Source: Kocuria tytonis (GTDB taxonomy: Bacteria; Actinomycetota; Actinomycetes; Actinomycetales; Micrococcaceae). From it: 64,000 nt of DNA. The stretch lies in NCBI RefSeq assembly GCF_003226895.2, contig NZ_PNJG02000002.1, positions 496,001-560,000 on the forward strand, in the 5' to 3' direction. The notes under the pieces were generated by a model. That model had not been told where the DNA came from and made no database searches. It was given only the letters and a program-made list of their open reading frames with translations. A program made the position numbers and the translations under genes. The first letter of the stretch is position 1. Each line of letters begins with the position of its first letter. This document shows, in pieces, positions 53,177 to 62,097 of the stretch.

Positions 53177-54511
53177 GTGCCGGAACACGACCACGACCGC
53201 ACGTCCACGCCCGCCGGGGGATCCTCGGCCGCCACCGCCACCGCCACCGCCGCGCGGCCCCACTCGGGGAGCCCCGCCCCGGGCCACGCCAACCGCCGGT
53301 TCGAGACCAACTGGGCGATCTCCCTCTTCGGCACCGCCGTGGGCGCGGGGGTGCTGTTCCTGCCCATCAACGCGGGGCTCGGCGGACTGTGGCCGCTGCT
53401 GATCGTCACCATCCTGATCGGCCCCATGACGTACCTGTCCCACCGGGCGCTCTCGCGCTTCGTGTGCGCCTCCCCCGTTCCCGGTGAGGACATCACCGGC
53501 GTGGCCCGCAAGGCCTTCGGGGAGGGCCTGGGCCGCGTGATCACCGTGGTGTACTTCCTGGCCATCTACCCCATCGTGCTGATCTACGGCGTGGGCATCA
53601 CCAACACCGTGGACAGCCTGCTGGTGAACCAGCTGCACGTGGCCTCCCCGCCGCGCTGGCTGCTCTCCGGTCTGCTGGTGGCGCTGCTGATGGCGGTCAT
53701 GCTCGCCGGTCAGCGGATCATGCTGATCATCACCCAGTGGCTGGTGTACCCGCTGATCCTGATCCTGCTGGGCGTGACCCTGTACCTGATCCCCAGCTGG
53801 GACCTCGGTGTCTTTCAGGGCGTGCCCTCCGCCGGTGACTTCCTGATGTCCGTGTGGATGATCATCCCGGTGCTCGTGTTCGCCTTCAACCACTCCCCGG
53901 CCATCTCCCAGTTCTCGGTGGCCATGAAGCACGAGTACGGGGACCGCGCGAGTGACCGCGCCTCCGTGGTGCTCAAGCGCAGCACCGTGCTGCTGGTCAT
54001 CTTCACCATGGGTTTCGTGTGGTCCTGCGTGCTGGCGCTGGGCCCCACCGGGCTGCAGGGCGCCAAGGACCAGAACCTGCCCGTGCTGTCCTACCTGGCC
54101 AACGAGCACGGCAGCCCGTTCATCGCCTACCTGGGCCCGGCGGTGGCGCTCGCCGCGATCGCGTCCTCCTTCTTCGGCCACTACATGGGCGCGGCGGAGG
54201 GCGCCGTGGGCATCGTGCGCTCCACCGTGGATCCCCGGGGCACGAAGGTCAGCGACAAGGCCCTGAAGACCGCGGTGGCCGTGTTCATCTTCGTGACCAC
54301 GTGGCTCGTGGCCATCCTGAACCCCAGCATCCTCTCGCTCATCGAGTCCCTCGCGGGGCCGGTGATCGCCGTGATCCTCTATCTCATGCCCATGTACGCG
54401 ATCCGCAAGCTGCCGGCGCTGGAGCCCTACCGCGGCAGGATCTCCAACGTGTTCGTCACCGTGGCCGGTCTGGTGGCCGTGAGCGGCATCATCTACGGCC
54501 TGGTCTCCTGA
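53177..54511 (+). CDS. SdaC/HAAAP-type amino acid transporter (serine or aromatic amino acid)
   Basis: 444 residues: a 45-residue His/Thr/Ala-rich cytoplasmic N-tail and eleven membrane helices. NWAISLFGTAVGAGVLFLPINAGLGG and FAFNHSPAISQFSVAMKHEYG are the hallmarks of the hydroxy/aromatic amino acid permease family (SdaC, TdcC, YhaO), proton symporters for serine, threonine or tryptophan. GTG 53177 has CGGAGA 5 nt upstream. Followed by a copy of the 11-mer and a strong hairpin before the photolyase gene. Confidence 0.88.
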   Translation: MPEHDHDRTSTPAGGSSAATATATAARPHSGSPAPGHANRRFETNWAISLFGTAVGAGVLFLPINAGLGGLWPLLIVTILIGPMTYLSHRALSRFVCASPVPGEDITGVARKAFGEGLGRVITVVYFLAIYPIVLIYGVGITNTVDSLLVNQLHVASPPRWLLSGLLVALLMAVMLAGQRIMLIITQWLVYPLILILLGVTLYLIPSWDLGVFQGVPSAGDFLMSVWMIIPVLVFAFNHSPAISQFSVAMKHEYGDRASDRASVVLKRSTVLLVIFTMGFVWSCVLALGPTGLQGAKDQNLPVLSYLANEHGSPFIAYLGPAVALAAIASSFFGHYMGAAEGAVGIVRSTVDPRGTKVSDKALKTAVAVFIFVTTWLVAILNPSILSLIESLAGPVIAVILYLMPMYAIRKLPALEPYRGRISNVFVTVAGLVAVSGIIYGLVS

Positions 54512-54650
54512 CGCCCCACGTCACTGCCGGAGGACGACGCCGCTGGGCCGGGTCCGCGCCCCGCCGCCGGTGCCGTGGTGCAGACCGCTGCGGGCCCCCG
54601 CCCCGGGTCCGGTGCGGCCCCGCTGTGTAGATTGGCCGTGACCGAGGCCG

Positions 54651-54679
54651 CGACCCCCGCTGCTGCGCAGCGGGGGTCG
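54651..54679. terminator. strong hairpin before photolyase, terminator or leader structure
   Basis: Perfect 12-bp stem (54651-54662 with 54668-54679), loop CTGCG, followed by TTGCACACC. It is 140 bp after the transporter stop and 36 bp before the photolyase start, so it either ends the former or lies in the leader of the latter. The run of T after it is short. Confidence 0.55.
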
Positions 54680-54714
54680 TTGCACACCACCGACCGAACG
54701 GGTGAGGAGCCCAG

Positions 54715-56055
54715 ATGACCACCGTGGTGCTGTTCCGCGACGACCTCCGGGTCACCGACCACCCCGCCCTGCACGAGGCCGTCTCCCACGGGGAGCCCGT
54801 GGTGTGCCTCTACGTCCTGGACGAGGAGTCCGAGGGGGTCCGCCCGCTCGGCGGTGCGGCCAAGTGGTGGCTGCACCACTCCCTGACCTCGCTCGCCTCG
54901 GATCTGTCGGAGCTGGGGGTGCCCCTCACGCTGCGGCGCGGTCCGGCAGGGAAGGTGGTGCCCGACGTCGTGCGCGAGACCGGCGCGGACCGGCTGCTGT
55001 GGAACCGCCGCTACGGCGGGCCGGAGCGCGCGGTGGATGCCGGGCTCAAGGAGTGGGCCGGGGAGAACGGTGTGGAGGCCCACTCGTATGCCGGATCGCT
55101 CATGTTCGAGCCGTGGACCGTCTCCACCCAGAACGGGGATCCGTACCGGGTGTTCACGCCGTTCTGGCGGGCGTGCACCAGCGGGCCGCCGCCGCGCGAA
55201 CCGTACCCGGCGCCGTCGTCCGTGGTGCCCGCCGAGCCCGCCCCCGCGTCCGACGCCCTCGAGAGCTGGGGGCTGCTGCCCACGGCCCCGGACTGGTCCG
55301 GCGGCCTGGCCCGCACGTGGACCGTGGGGGAGCGGGCGGCCCACGAGCGCCTGGACGACTTCCTGGACGAGCGACTGCCCGGCTACACCGCGGGCCGCGA
55401 CTTCCCGGCGAAACCGGCGACGTCCGAGCTCTCACCGCACCTGCGCTGGGGTGAGATCAGCCCGTACACCGTGTGGCACACCGCCCTGGCGCGTGCCGAG
55501 AACCCGGGGAAGTTCCTCACCGAGCTGGGGTGGCGCGAGTTCTCCACCTACAACCTCTACATCCACCCGGACATGGCCACCAAGAACATCAACCCCAAGT
55601 TCGACGCCTTCCCGTGGCCGCCGCTGGACGAGGACGCGCTCGCCGCGTGGCAGATGGGGCGTACGGGGATACCGCTGGTGGACGCCGGGATGCACGAGCT
55701 GTGGGAGACCGGGACCATGCAGAACCGCGTGCGCATGGTGGTGGCCTCGCTGCTGTCCAAGAACCTGCTGATCGACTGGCGGCTGGGCGAGCAGTGGTTC
55801 TGGGACACCCTCGTGGACGCGGATCCGGGCAGCAACCCGCACAACTGGCAATGGGTGGCCGGCTGCGGCACCGATGCCACCCCCTACTTCCGGATCTTCA
55901 ACGCGGAGACGCAGCAGAAGAAGTTCGACCCCGACTTCGTCTACGTGGACCGCTGGAACGGGCGGCAGGAGGGCGTGGAGCCCATCGTGGACCTCAAGGA
56001 GTCCCGGGCGCACGCGCTGGAGCTGTTCAAGGATTTGGAAAGTCGGCCCCGATGA
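54715..56055 (+). CDS. phr: deoxyribodipyrimidine photolyase
   Basis: 446 residues. Light-driven repair of cyclobutane pyrimidine dimers. N-terminal alpha/beta antenna domain opens with VVLFRDDLRVTDHPAL; the C-terminal helical FAD domain has TSELSPHLRWGEIS, LGWREFSTYNL, MQNRVRMVVASLLSKNLLIDWRLGEQWF and WQWVAGCGTDATPYFRIFN, the lesion-binding and electron-transfer region. Near-consensus GGTGAGGAG lies upstream of the ATG. Converges with the GmrSD-like gene, 25 bp between stops, right at the edge of the second AT-rich island. Confidence 0.96.
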   Translation: MTTVVLFRDDLRVTDHPALHEAVSHGEPVVCLYVLDEESEGVRPLGGAAKWWLHHSLTSLASDLSELGVPLTLRRGPAGKVVPDVVRETGADRLLWNRRYGGPERAVDAGLKEWAGENGVEAHSYAGSLMFEPWTVSTQNGDPYRVFTPFWRACTSGPPPREPYPAPSSVVPAEPAPASDALESWGLLPTAPDWSGGLARTWTVGERAAHERLDDFLDERLPGYTAGRDFPAKPATSELSPHLRWGEISPYTVWHTALARAENPGKFLTELGWREFSTYNLYIHPDMATKNINPKFDAFPWPPLDEDALAAWQMGRTGIPLVDAGMHELWETGTMQNRVRMVVASLLSKNLLIDWRLGEQWFWDTLVDADPGSNPHNWQWVAGCGTDATPYFRIFNAETQQKKFDPDFVYVDRWNGRQEGVEPIVDLKESRAHALELFKDLESRPR

Positions 56056-56080
56056 CGCACATCATCGGGACCGATCAACC

Positions 56081-57655
56081 TTAAATCATTAACTGGTTGG
56101 CGGCTTGCGCCAACATCTCAGCGCGAGAATTAGTAAAATTCACAAAATCGTCACTAAACAAATCATGTTTAGGACACAGTGCGTGGTTGAGGATCTCATC
56201 GACCTGAGTCGATGGCATCCTCTTCTTATATTCACTAGGAGCAACTCCTCCTAAATGTTTATTATCTGCCGCGGAGATCATCGCAAAGTTCGCTAGAATA
56301 TTAATTTCTTTGGAAGACAAAGAATTTTTTTTGAGAAATGATTGAGGCATCAGATGATGGAACTCAGTCCGGTTATATGAAGACAATACATTTTTAAGAT
56401 TGACATTATTGCCTGAGACAAAGCTCAGTGGGTTTTTGTTTACTAGGAGGAGCACAAATGTCTTACTGTCCACTGCCGAAATAGAAAACCTTTTTTCCAA
56501 AAAGAAATCCTTATTTACGTTAACTGCAATTTCACCCAAGGCCGACGGCAGTTTGTCTTTCAATTTTTTAATCTCTTCGATATCTCTTTTTAGGTTTCGA
56601 AGAACCCCGGCGCTAAATCTACGCGAGAAGAAAGATCGCCACAGCCATTTAGTTAATACTTTGCGTTGATCATTTGTCAGTTTCGTTGACTTTCCGTTTT
56701 TCTGAGAAAAAAATACGGTGAGTGGTACGAGTACAGACGGGTAAGGCAAGTTTGCTAATTTTTCGACATGCAGCTGGCCACGAACAAAATCTATGGCGCC
56801 TTGTAAGCCATTCTCAATTTCATCAAACCTGTCCCTCACCTCGGCGCCACTCATGCTCATCAGGGTGTTGGGTGAAGCGTCCCCAGCAACAACTGCTGCG
56901 CAGCAACGTAAGAGGAGATTGGAGTCATCGCCCACGTCGCCAAACCCAAATGGTGCAATCAGCTCTGCAAGGTCTTTAAATCGATCTTGGAGATCAAATT
57001 CCTCGCTCCAAGTCCATGCGGAAAGTAGTTGGAGTACATCAAGCTCTACGCCGAGGCGGTTTACGCGCTCGAACACGATTGCCACCTTCCCCCGATTGTC
57101 GGTTTCAATTACCTGTTGGGGAATTTTGGCTTCTTTGAATGTAGACTGAACTTTATCAATAATTTCCGCTTGCTCGTCTGAAAAGCTACGAGTAGCCCGC
57201 CTATATGCTGTAGTATCGAAAAATGTGTTTATTGGGAAATGCCGATTCTGATCTACCTCGGAATCCGGGAGGGCCACGAATTGGCTTTCTTGTAAATCGC
57301 CGTCCCCTTGCAAGTCAAAGTAAATCTTGGGCCAGCTCTCATCCCCTTCCGGGTTTAGATCGGTTTGAAATGTTCCAAAAATGGAAGTGAGGCGCTGCTG
57401 TCCGTCCAGCACATAACTAATTGGAAAATCCTGAAGGGGTTCCGGCAACGAAAATGGACCGAGTTTTCTTTCTGATTTTAATTGCTCCTTAGTTTGCCAA
57501 AATATGGCTGAGCCGAATGGATAACCTTTATAAATAGAATCCATTAAAAAAGCAATCCGATCATTATCCCAGACAAAACCTCTCTGAAACGCCGGAACTC
57601 TTATCTGTCCTTGCTGCACCTGAGTGATCAGGGTTCGAATTGAAAGCTCATTCAT
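56081..57655 (-). CDS. DUF262 + HNH protein (one-chain GmrSD-like type IV restriction candidate)
   Basis: 524 residues in very AT-rich codons. The N-terminal DUF262 (GmrS, ParB-like) domain has FQRGFVWDNDRIAFLMDSIYKGYPFGS and the nucleotide-handling YVLDGQQRLTSIFG. The C-terminus has an HNH-type site: EFHHLMPQSFLKK, then ILANFAMISAADNKHLGG and PSEYKK, as in the GmrD (DUF1524) half. GmrSD cleaves phage DNA with glucosylated hydroxymethylcytosine; many one-chain DUF262 proteins are uncharacterised. GGGAG lies 6 nt before ATG 57655. It stands alone, flanked by a photolyase and a broken gene; clearly acquired. Confidence 0.88.
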   Translation of the reverse strand: MNELSIRTLITQVQQGQIRVPAFQRGFVWDNDRIAFLMDSIYKGYPFGSAIFWQTKEQLKSERKLGPFSLPEPLQDFPISYVLDGQQRLTSIFGTFQTDLNPEGDESWPKIYFDLQGDGDLQESQFVALPDSEVDQNRHFPINTFFDTTAYRRATRSFSDEQAEIIDKVQSTFKEAKIPQQVIETDNRGKVAIVFERVNRLGVELDVLQLLSAWTWSEEFDLQDRFKDLAELIAPFGFGDVGDDSNLLLRCCAAVVAGDASPNTLMSMSGAEVRDRFDEIENGLQGAIDFVRGQLHVEKLANLPYPSVLVPLTVFFSQKNGKSTKLTNDQRKVLTKWLWRSFFSRRFSAGVLRNLKRDIEEIKKLKDKLPSALGEIAVNVNKDFFLEKRFSISAVDSKTFVLLLVNKNPLSFVSGNNVNLKNVLSSYNRTEFHHLMPQSFLKKNSLSSKEINILANFAMISAADNKHLGGVAPSEYKKRMPSTQVDEILNHALCPKHDLFSDDFVNFTNSRAEMLAQAANQLMI

Positions 57656-58118
57656 ATTAACTCCCAGGGTTGATGCATAAAATTTTTCTATAGAATTAGA
57701 AAGTCTTAGTTCGATATGCGGTGGAAAATAGCCTTTTGCTGGGTGACAATGCCTACGCGGCAGATCTTACGCTAACCCTGGCGGGCAATCCAGTGTTCGG
57801 TCTCTTTCATTTCCGCAAGCCAAAAATCGTCGCGGTGGCCCTGGCCCCCAGTCGCTACCTGGGCGCTGGGGGCGGCCGACACTATCCTGAAGTAGGTTGA
57901 GGTGGAAATGTTCGGTAAATGGGGATAATTCATATACTCGGAGGGGCTGTGGTCCAGCCTAGGGTGTCAGTCCCAGATGAGACGGTTGCCGTTGCAATCG
58001 CTGCTCGTCCTGTAGGTGCCACCGCACGTCACATGCGTTTGGGTCCACCGCTCGACCTATGGGTCTAGTGCGGCACCAGGCGGTTCTGCGTCGTAGGCGC
58101 CCGGGCTACCCTAAGCCC
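57656..58118. other. 463-bp stretch at the right edge of the second island
   Basis: The first 60 bp are AT-rich promoter DNA for the DUF262 gene. From 57700 to 57900 there is one open frame (reading LLLGDNAYAADLTLTLAG and LFHFRKPKIVAVALAPSRYL, ending TGA 57898-57900) with chromosome-like codons but no start or SD; it looks like the tail of a gene cut at the island boundary. 57900-58118 contains nothing I recognise. Confidence 0.45.
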
Positions 58119-58902
58119 ATGAAAATCTCGTTGCTGGGTGCCAGCCGGAATGTCGGAGCGAACGTGGCGAACGTGCTGGAGGTACGCGGCCACACTGTGG
58201 TGCGGGCCAGCCGCCGCACGGGGGTGGACGCGGTCGCCGGAACGGGCCTCGCGCAGGCTCTCGACGTTGCGGACGCGGTGGTGGACGCCCTCCACCTCAC
58301 TACCATGGGCGCGCGCAAGGCCGTGCCGTTCTTCGCGAAGGCCGCCTCGAACATTGCCAGGGGGAGCACACGAGCAGGGCGTGGACTGGATCGTGTGCCT
58401 GTCTATCGCCGGGGCCGAGGATCCGCGGGTGAAATCCAGGTACGGCTACTACAATGGCAAGGCCGTGCAGCAGAGCATCTACCAGCAGTCTCCGGTCCCG
58501 TCCGTGACGGTGCGCTCCACCCAGTGGTTCGACTTCGTGCCCGCGACCATGGGCATGGTCAGCCGGGGCCCGGTGGCACTCGCACCCACCATGCTCATAG
58601 CGCCCGCCCTGCGGGAGGAGGTCGCGGACTTCGTGGCCGACGCCGCTGCGTCGCCTGATTCTCCCCCCTCACCCGCGTCGGTCGGGGAGGCCCGCCACGA
58701 GATCCGCGCGGTCCGCGGCCCCGAGGCGGACACCATCGCGAACTTTGCCCGCCGCATCCTCGCCGCCGGTGGTGACCTGGGTGGACAGCGCCCGGCCACG
58801 GTCAAGGAGGCGCCGTACCTGGGGCGGGGCATCGCCAACGGCGGCCTCATCCCGCAGGACGCGTTCGTCACCGCCACCCGGTTCGAGGACTGGCTGGGCT
58901 GA
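58119..58902 (+). pseudogene. NAD(P)-binding (atypical SDR) gene with 1-nt frameshift
   Basis: The first 80 codons from ATG 58119 read KISLLGASRNVGANVANVLE, an NmrA/atypical-SDR nucleotide-binding start. At the G run 58360-58364 the frame is lost: four G instead of five would join NIARG to AHEQGVDWIVCLSIAGAEDP, VKSRYGYYNGKAVQQ and the rest, ending at 58902 with RFEDWLG. The joined product would be 260 residues, normal for such reductases. Either a true frameshift mutation or a homopolymer error. Confidence 0.78.
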
Positions 58903-58955
58903 CGCGCGGACCCCGGTGCCGCGACCGGTCGCCCGCTACCTGACACCATCTGGCG

Positions 58956-59639
58956 TCAGCCGCGCGCGATGCCGAGGAAGCGGCGCAGGGCCTCCGTGCC
59001 CTCGCAGGTCACCGGTGTCTCCGGGCGCACGTACGTCCCCGGGGTGACGACGACGCGCTGCTCCTCCACGCCCACGGCGCCGTCGCGGGTGTTCTGGGCA
59101 ATGCGGGCCCTGCCGTTGCCCATGTAGCCGGTCTTGCGGCTCACTGCGGCGGAGGCGTGGTTGCCCACCACGTACTCCGAGTGGCACGCGAGGGCGTCCA
59201 ACTCGTCGAACGCGAACCCCACGGCCATCTGGCGCATGAGAGTGCCCGTGCCCTGCCCGTGGTGCGCGCGCCCGAGCCACGAGCCCGAACTGACCGAGCG
59301 TGCCACGGGGAAATCCCGTGCCGTGAGGTCCTGCATCCCCACCAGCTCGCCCCGGGACCGGACGGCCAGCGCCAGGTTCCAGTGTTGCGGTGCGAACGTG
59401 GAGCGCTGAGTCCACCACCAGGACAGCGATGTGGTCGGGAAGCCGTCGGGTGTCCCCGGCTCGAACGGTTCCTCGTGCCAGGCCCGTAGAAACGGCAGGG
59501 GCAGACCCGCCATGGAGATCCCGCCCTGGACGAGTTCCACCAGCTCCGGGAAGTCCTCGTCCCGCAGCACGCGCAGCTCCAGGTCCCCGCACGTGATGCG
59601 CAGTCCGAACGGAGGAAAGATCTCCTCGAGTGTCAGCAT
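58956..59639 (-). CDS. GNAT-family N-acetyltransferase
   Basis: 227 residues. Acetyl-CoA-dependent transferase fold: LRVLRDEDFPELVELV at the start, a central ELVGMQDL strand, then GRAHHGQGTGTLMRQMAVGFAFDELD in place of the classical Q/R-x-x-G-x-G/A pyrophosphate loop, and YVVGNHASAAVSRKTGYMGNG with the typical N-x-x-S-x-x-x-x-x-K-x-GY end, similar to RimJ/RimL-type enzymes. GAGAGGAG before ATG 59639. Acceptor unknown. Confidence 0.85.
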   Translation of the reverse strand: MLTLEEIFPPFGLRITCGDLELRVLRDEDFPELVELVQGGISMAGLPLPFLRAWHEEPFEPGTPDGFPTTSLSWWWTQRSTFAPQHWNLALAVRSRGELVGMQDLTARDFPVARSVSSGSWLGRAHHGQGTGTLMRQMAVGFAFDELDALACHSEYVVGNHASAAVSRKTGYMGNGRARIAQNTRDGAVGVEEQRVVVTPGTYVRPETPVTCEGTEALRRFLGIARG

Positions 59640-59650
59640 GTCCACTCCTC

Positions 59651-59848
59651 TCACGGCATACGGGCGATCTGGGAGAGCGTCCGTCGCACTCTCCTCGCGA
59701 ACTGGGGGCAACCGGCACGGGAGAGTGCCTCGTCCAGCTGCACATGGTTTGCCCTGGCACCCCAGTAGCTCAGCTGTTTGCGCACAATGGGAATCAGACA
59801 GGCGGGGTGTGAAAGGTGTTCCCGGCGAAGGACGCGGACACCGCCCAT
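59651..59848 (-). pseudogene. possible remnant of a PIN-type toxin next to the antitoxin gene
   Basis: Directly downstream (21 bp) of the antitoxin-like gene, where such loci carry a PIN-domain toxin. The 65-codon frame reads HPACLIPIVRKQLSYWGAR and QLDEALSRAG, loosely like a PIN N-terminus, but the catalytic acidic residues and the C-terminal half are missing. Evidence is position and weak similarity only; it could be a chance frame. Confidence 0.3.
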
Positions 59849-59869
59849 GGGGCCGCACACCGCGAGCCG

Positions 59870-60301
59870 CTAATCTGCGAAAAACTCGAAGTCGTTCTCA
59901 GCATCCAGCTCCCGCAGCTCCTGAAATGCGGCACGCCGTGCCAGTTCGCGCTGCTGGCGCAGCTGGAGCACATCAGCACGCCGGAACCGCGCATGGGATC
60001 CGACCTTGAACGATTCGATCCGCCCCTCCCGGGCCCAGCGCAGGAGTGTGGGGCGGGAGACGCCCAGGAGATCGGCGGCCACGGTGCTCGTCAACTCCTC
60101 GGGCGTCTGGGCGATGTTCACCGAACCGTGCTCCGCGATGGCGGACAGTGCGTGGAGAAGGGTTCTCTGAACCTCCACCGGGAGTGCCACGTCGTTGCCT
60201 ACGGCATCGCGAAGGACCAGGCTCGCGCCGTGCTCTGCCGGAGCCTGCGCCTCCCGCACGGTCTGGGCTGAGATGTTGATCCGTTCGGCGGTGGTTGTCA
60301 T
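59870..60301 (-). CDS. HTH/excisionase-type antitoxin-like DNA-binding protein
   Basis: 143 residues. A helical N-terminal half is followed by a MerR/excisionase-like DNA-binding motif (VAADLLGVSRPTLLRWAREGRIESFKVGSHARFRRADVLQLRQQR, about 72-118). This architecture is common in actinobacterial antitoxins paired with PIN-domain toxins. AGGAG precedes ATG 60301. A 16-bp palindrome at 60357-60372 in the promoter region suits autoregulation. The expected intact toxin is absent downstream. Confidence 0.75.
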   Translation of the reverse strand: MTTTAERINISAQTVREAQAPAEHGASLVLRDAVGNDVALPVEVQRTLLHALSAIAEHGSVNIAQTPEELTSTVAADLLGVSRPTLLRWAREGRIESFKVGSHARFRRADVLQLRQQRELARRAAFQELRELDAENDFEFFAD

Positions 60302-60356
60302 GACGTGCTCCTGGAACGCGGTAGTCACCGTTCGTGCAGTTACACAGTAACGTATT

Positions 60357-60372
60357 TTCACTTATAAATGAA
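60357..60372. promoter_or_regulatory. palindrome TTCACTTATAAATGAA, probable autoregulatory operator
   Basis: Sixteen bp, symmetric except for one position per arm, AT-rich in a GC-rich setting, 55 bp before the antitoxin start. On the minus strand TATAAG within it could act as -10 element. Confidence 0.5.
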
Positions 60373-60384
60373 CTACAGGTGCTC

Positions 60385-62007
60385 TCACCCCTCCAGGTCA
60401 AGGATCTTCAGCGCCTCCTCCCGCATCTCCACTTTCCGGACCTTGCCGGTGACGGTCATGGGGAACTCCTCCACCACGTGCACGTAGCGCGGGATCTTGT
60501 GGCGGGAGATCTTCCCGTCCGCGAACTCCAGGATGGCCTCCGGGGTCAGGGCGGGAGCGCCGTCGCGCAGCCGGAGCCACACCATGAGCTCTTCGCCGTA
60601 CTTCTCGCTGGGCACACCGATCACCTGGGCGTCGATGACGTCCGGGTGAGTGTAGAGGAACTCCTCCACCTCGCGCGGGTAGATGTTCTCGCCGCCGCGG
60701 ATCACCATGTCCTTGATGCGCCCGGTGATCTGCGCGTAGCCGTCCTGGTCCATCACGGCGATGTCCCCGGTGTGCAGCCAGCCCTCGGGGTCGATGGCCT
60801 CGCGGGTCTTCTCCTCCTGGCCCCAGTAGCCCTTCATCACCGAGTAGCCGCGGGTGCAGAACTCGCCGGCCTGTCCGCGCGGCACGGTCTCGCCCGTGGA
60901 GGGGTCCACGATCTTGACCTCCACGTGCGGGTGCACCCGGCCCACGGTGCCCACGCGGCGGTCCAGGGAGTCGTCGGAGCGGGTCTGGAAGCTCACGGGG
61001 GAGGTCTCGGTCATGCCGTAGCAGATGGCCACCTCGCTCATGTGCATCTCGGAGATGACCTTGCGCATGACCTCCATGGGGCACGGGGACCCCGCCATCA
61101 CACCGGTGCGCAGCGTGGAGAGGTCGTGGTCCCCGAAGTCCGGCAGCTCCAGCTCCGCGATGAACATGGTGGGCACCCCGTACAGGCTCGTCGCCTTCTC
61201 CTGGGCGACGGCGCGCAGCGCGGCCCGCGGGTCGAAGCCCGGCCCGGAGAGGATGATCGCGCAGCCGTGGGACGTGGCCGCGAGGTTCCCGATCACCATG
61301 CCGAAGCAGTGGTACAGCGGCGGGACCACCACGATCCGGTCCTCCGCCGTGTAGTGCAGCAGCTCCCCGATGAAGTACCCGTTGTTGAGGATGTTCCGGT
61401 GGCTGAGCGTGGCCCCCTTGGGGCGCCCTGTGGTGCCGGAGGTGTACTGGATGTTCACGGCGTCGTCGGCGTGCAGACCCGCGGCGATCGAGGCGAGCCG
61501 GGAGGTGTCCGGCTCCGTGAACAGGGCGTCCCACTCCGGGGTGCCCATGAGGACCACGTTCTTCAGTTCGGGTGCGCTGGGGCGGGCGGCCCGGAGCATG
61601 CCCGCGTAGTCGCTGCTCTTGAACGCGGGGCTGCTGATCACCGTGGAGATCCCGGCCTGGGCGAGCGCGAAGTCCACCTCGTGCTGGCGGTAGGACGGGT
61701 TGATGTTCACCAGGATCGCGCCGATCTCCGCCGCCGCGTACTGCGTGAGCACCCACTCCCACGAGTTCGGACCCCAGATGCCCACCCGGTCACCCGTGCG
61801 CACGCCCAGCCGGTCCAGCCCCGTGGCCAGGGACTGCACGTCGTGCAGGAACTCGCGGTAGTTCCAGCGCCTGCCGGCCGCCACGTCCACGAGCGCCTCG
61901 TGGTCCGGGAAGCGCTCGGCGGTCTCGTGCAGGTTCTCGCCGATGGTCTGCTCCAGCAGGGGCTGGTCGGTGGGCCCGGCGGCGTAGGACAGGGCGGGAT
62001 CGGTCAT
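60385..62007 (-). CDS. acyl-CoA synthetase (AMP-forming), fatty-acid type
   Basis: 540 residues of the ANL superfamily. ATP/AMP motif YTSGTTGRPKGATLSH, the A5 motif YGMTETSP, the A8 hinge GRIKDMVIRGGENIYPREVEE, and the catalytic A10 Lys in MTVTGKVRKVEM. The closest pattern is actinobacterial FadD-type ligases of medium or long fatty acids. It follows the TetR / acyl-CoA dehydrogenase pair on the same strand with 90 bp between, so it belongs to a fatty-acid catabolic cluster; chain length not predictable. Confidence 0.92.
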   Translation of the reverse strand: MTDPALSYAAGPTDQPLLEQTIGENLHETAERFPDHEALVDVAAGRRWNYREFLHDVQSLATGLDRLGVRTGDRVGIWGPNSWEWVLTQYAAAEIGAILVNINPSYRQHEVDFALAQAGISTVISSPAFKSSDYAGMLRAARPSAPELKNVVLMGTPEWDALFTEPDTSRLASIAAGLHADDAVNIQYTSGTTGRPKGATLSHRNILNNGYFIGELLHYTAEDRIVVVPPLYHCFGMVIGNLAATSHGCAIILSGPGFDPRAALRAVAQEKATSLYGVPTMFIAELELPDFGDHDLSTLRTGVMAGSPCPMEVMRKVISEMHMSEVAICYGMTETSPVSFQTRSDDSLDRRVGTVGRVHPHVEVKIVDPSTGETVPRGQAGEFCTRGYSVMKGYWGQEEKTREAIDPEGWLHTGDIAVMDQDGYAQITGRIKDMVIRGGENIYPREVEEFLYTHPDVIDAQVIGVPSEKYGEELMVWLRLRDGAPALTPEAILEFADGKISRHKIPRYVHVVEEFPMTVTGKVRKVEMREEALKILDLEG

Positions 62008-62097
62008 CGGGTGTCTCCTTGATCGGGCGGCCGGGGAGGATCAACGCTGATCACCCCTGGGCGGGTGTCTCGAGGTGGGTGATGGGGCGCGGCGGGC

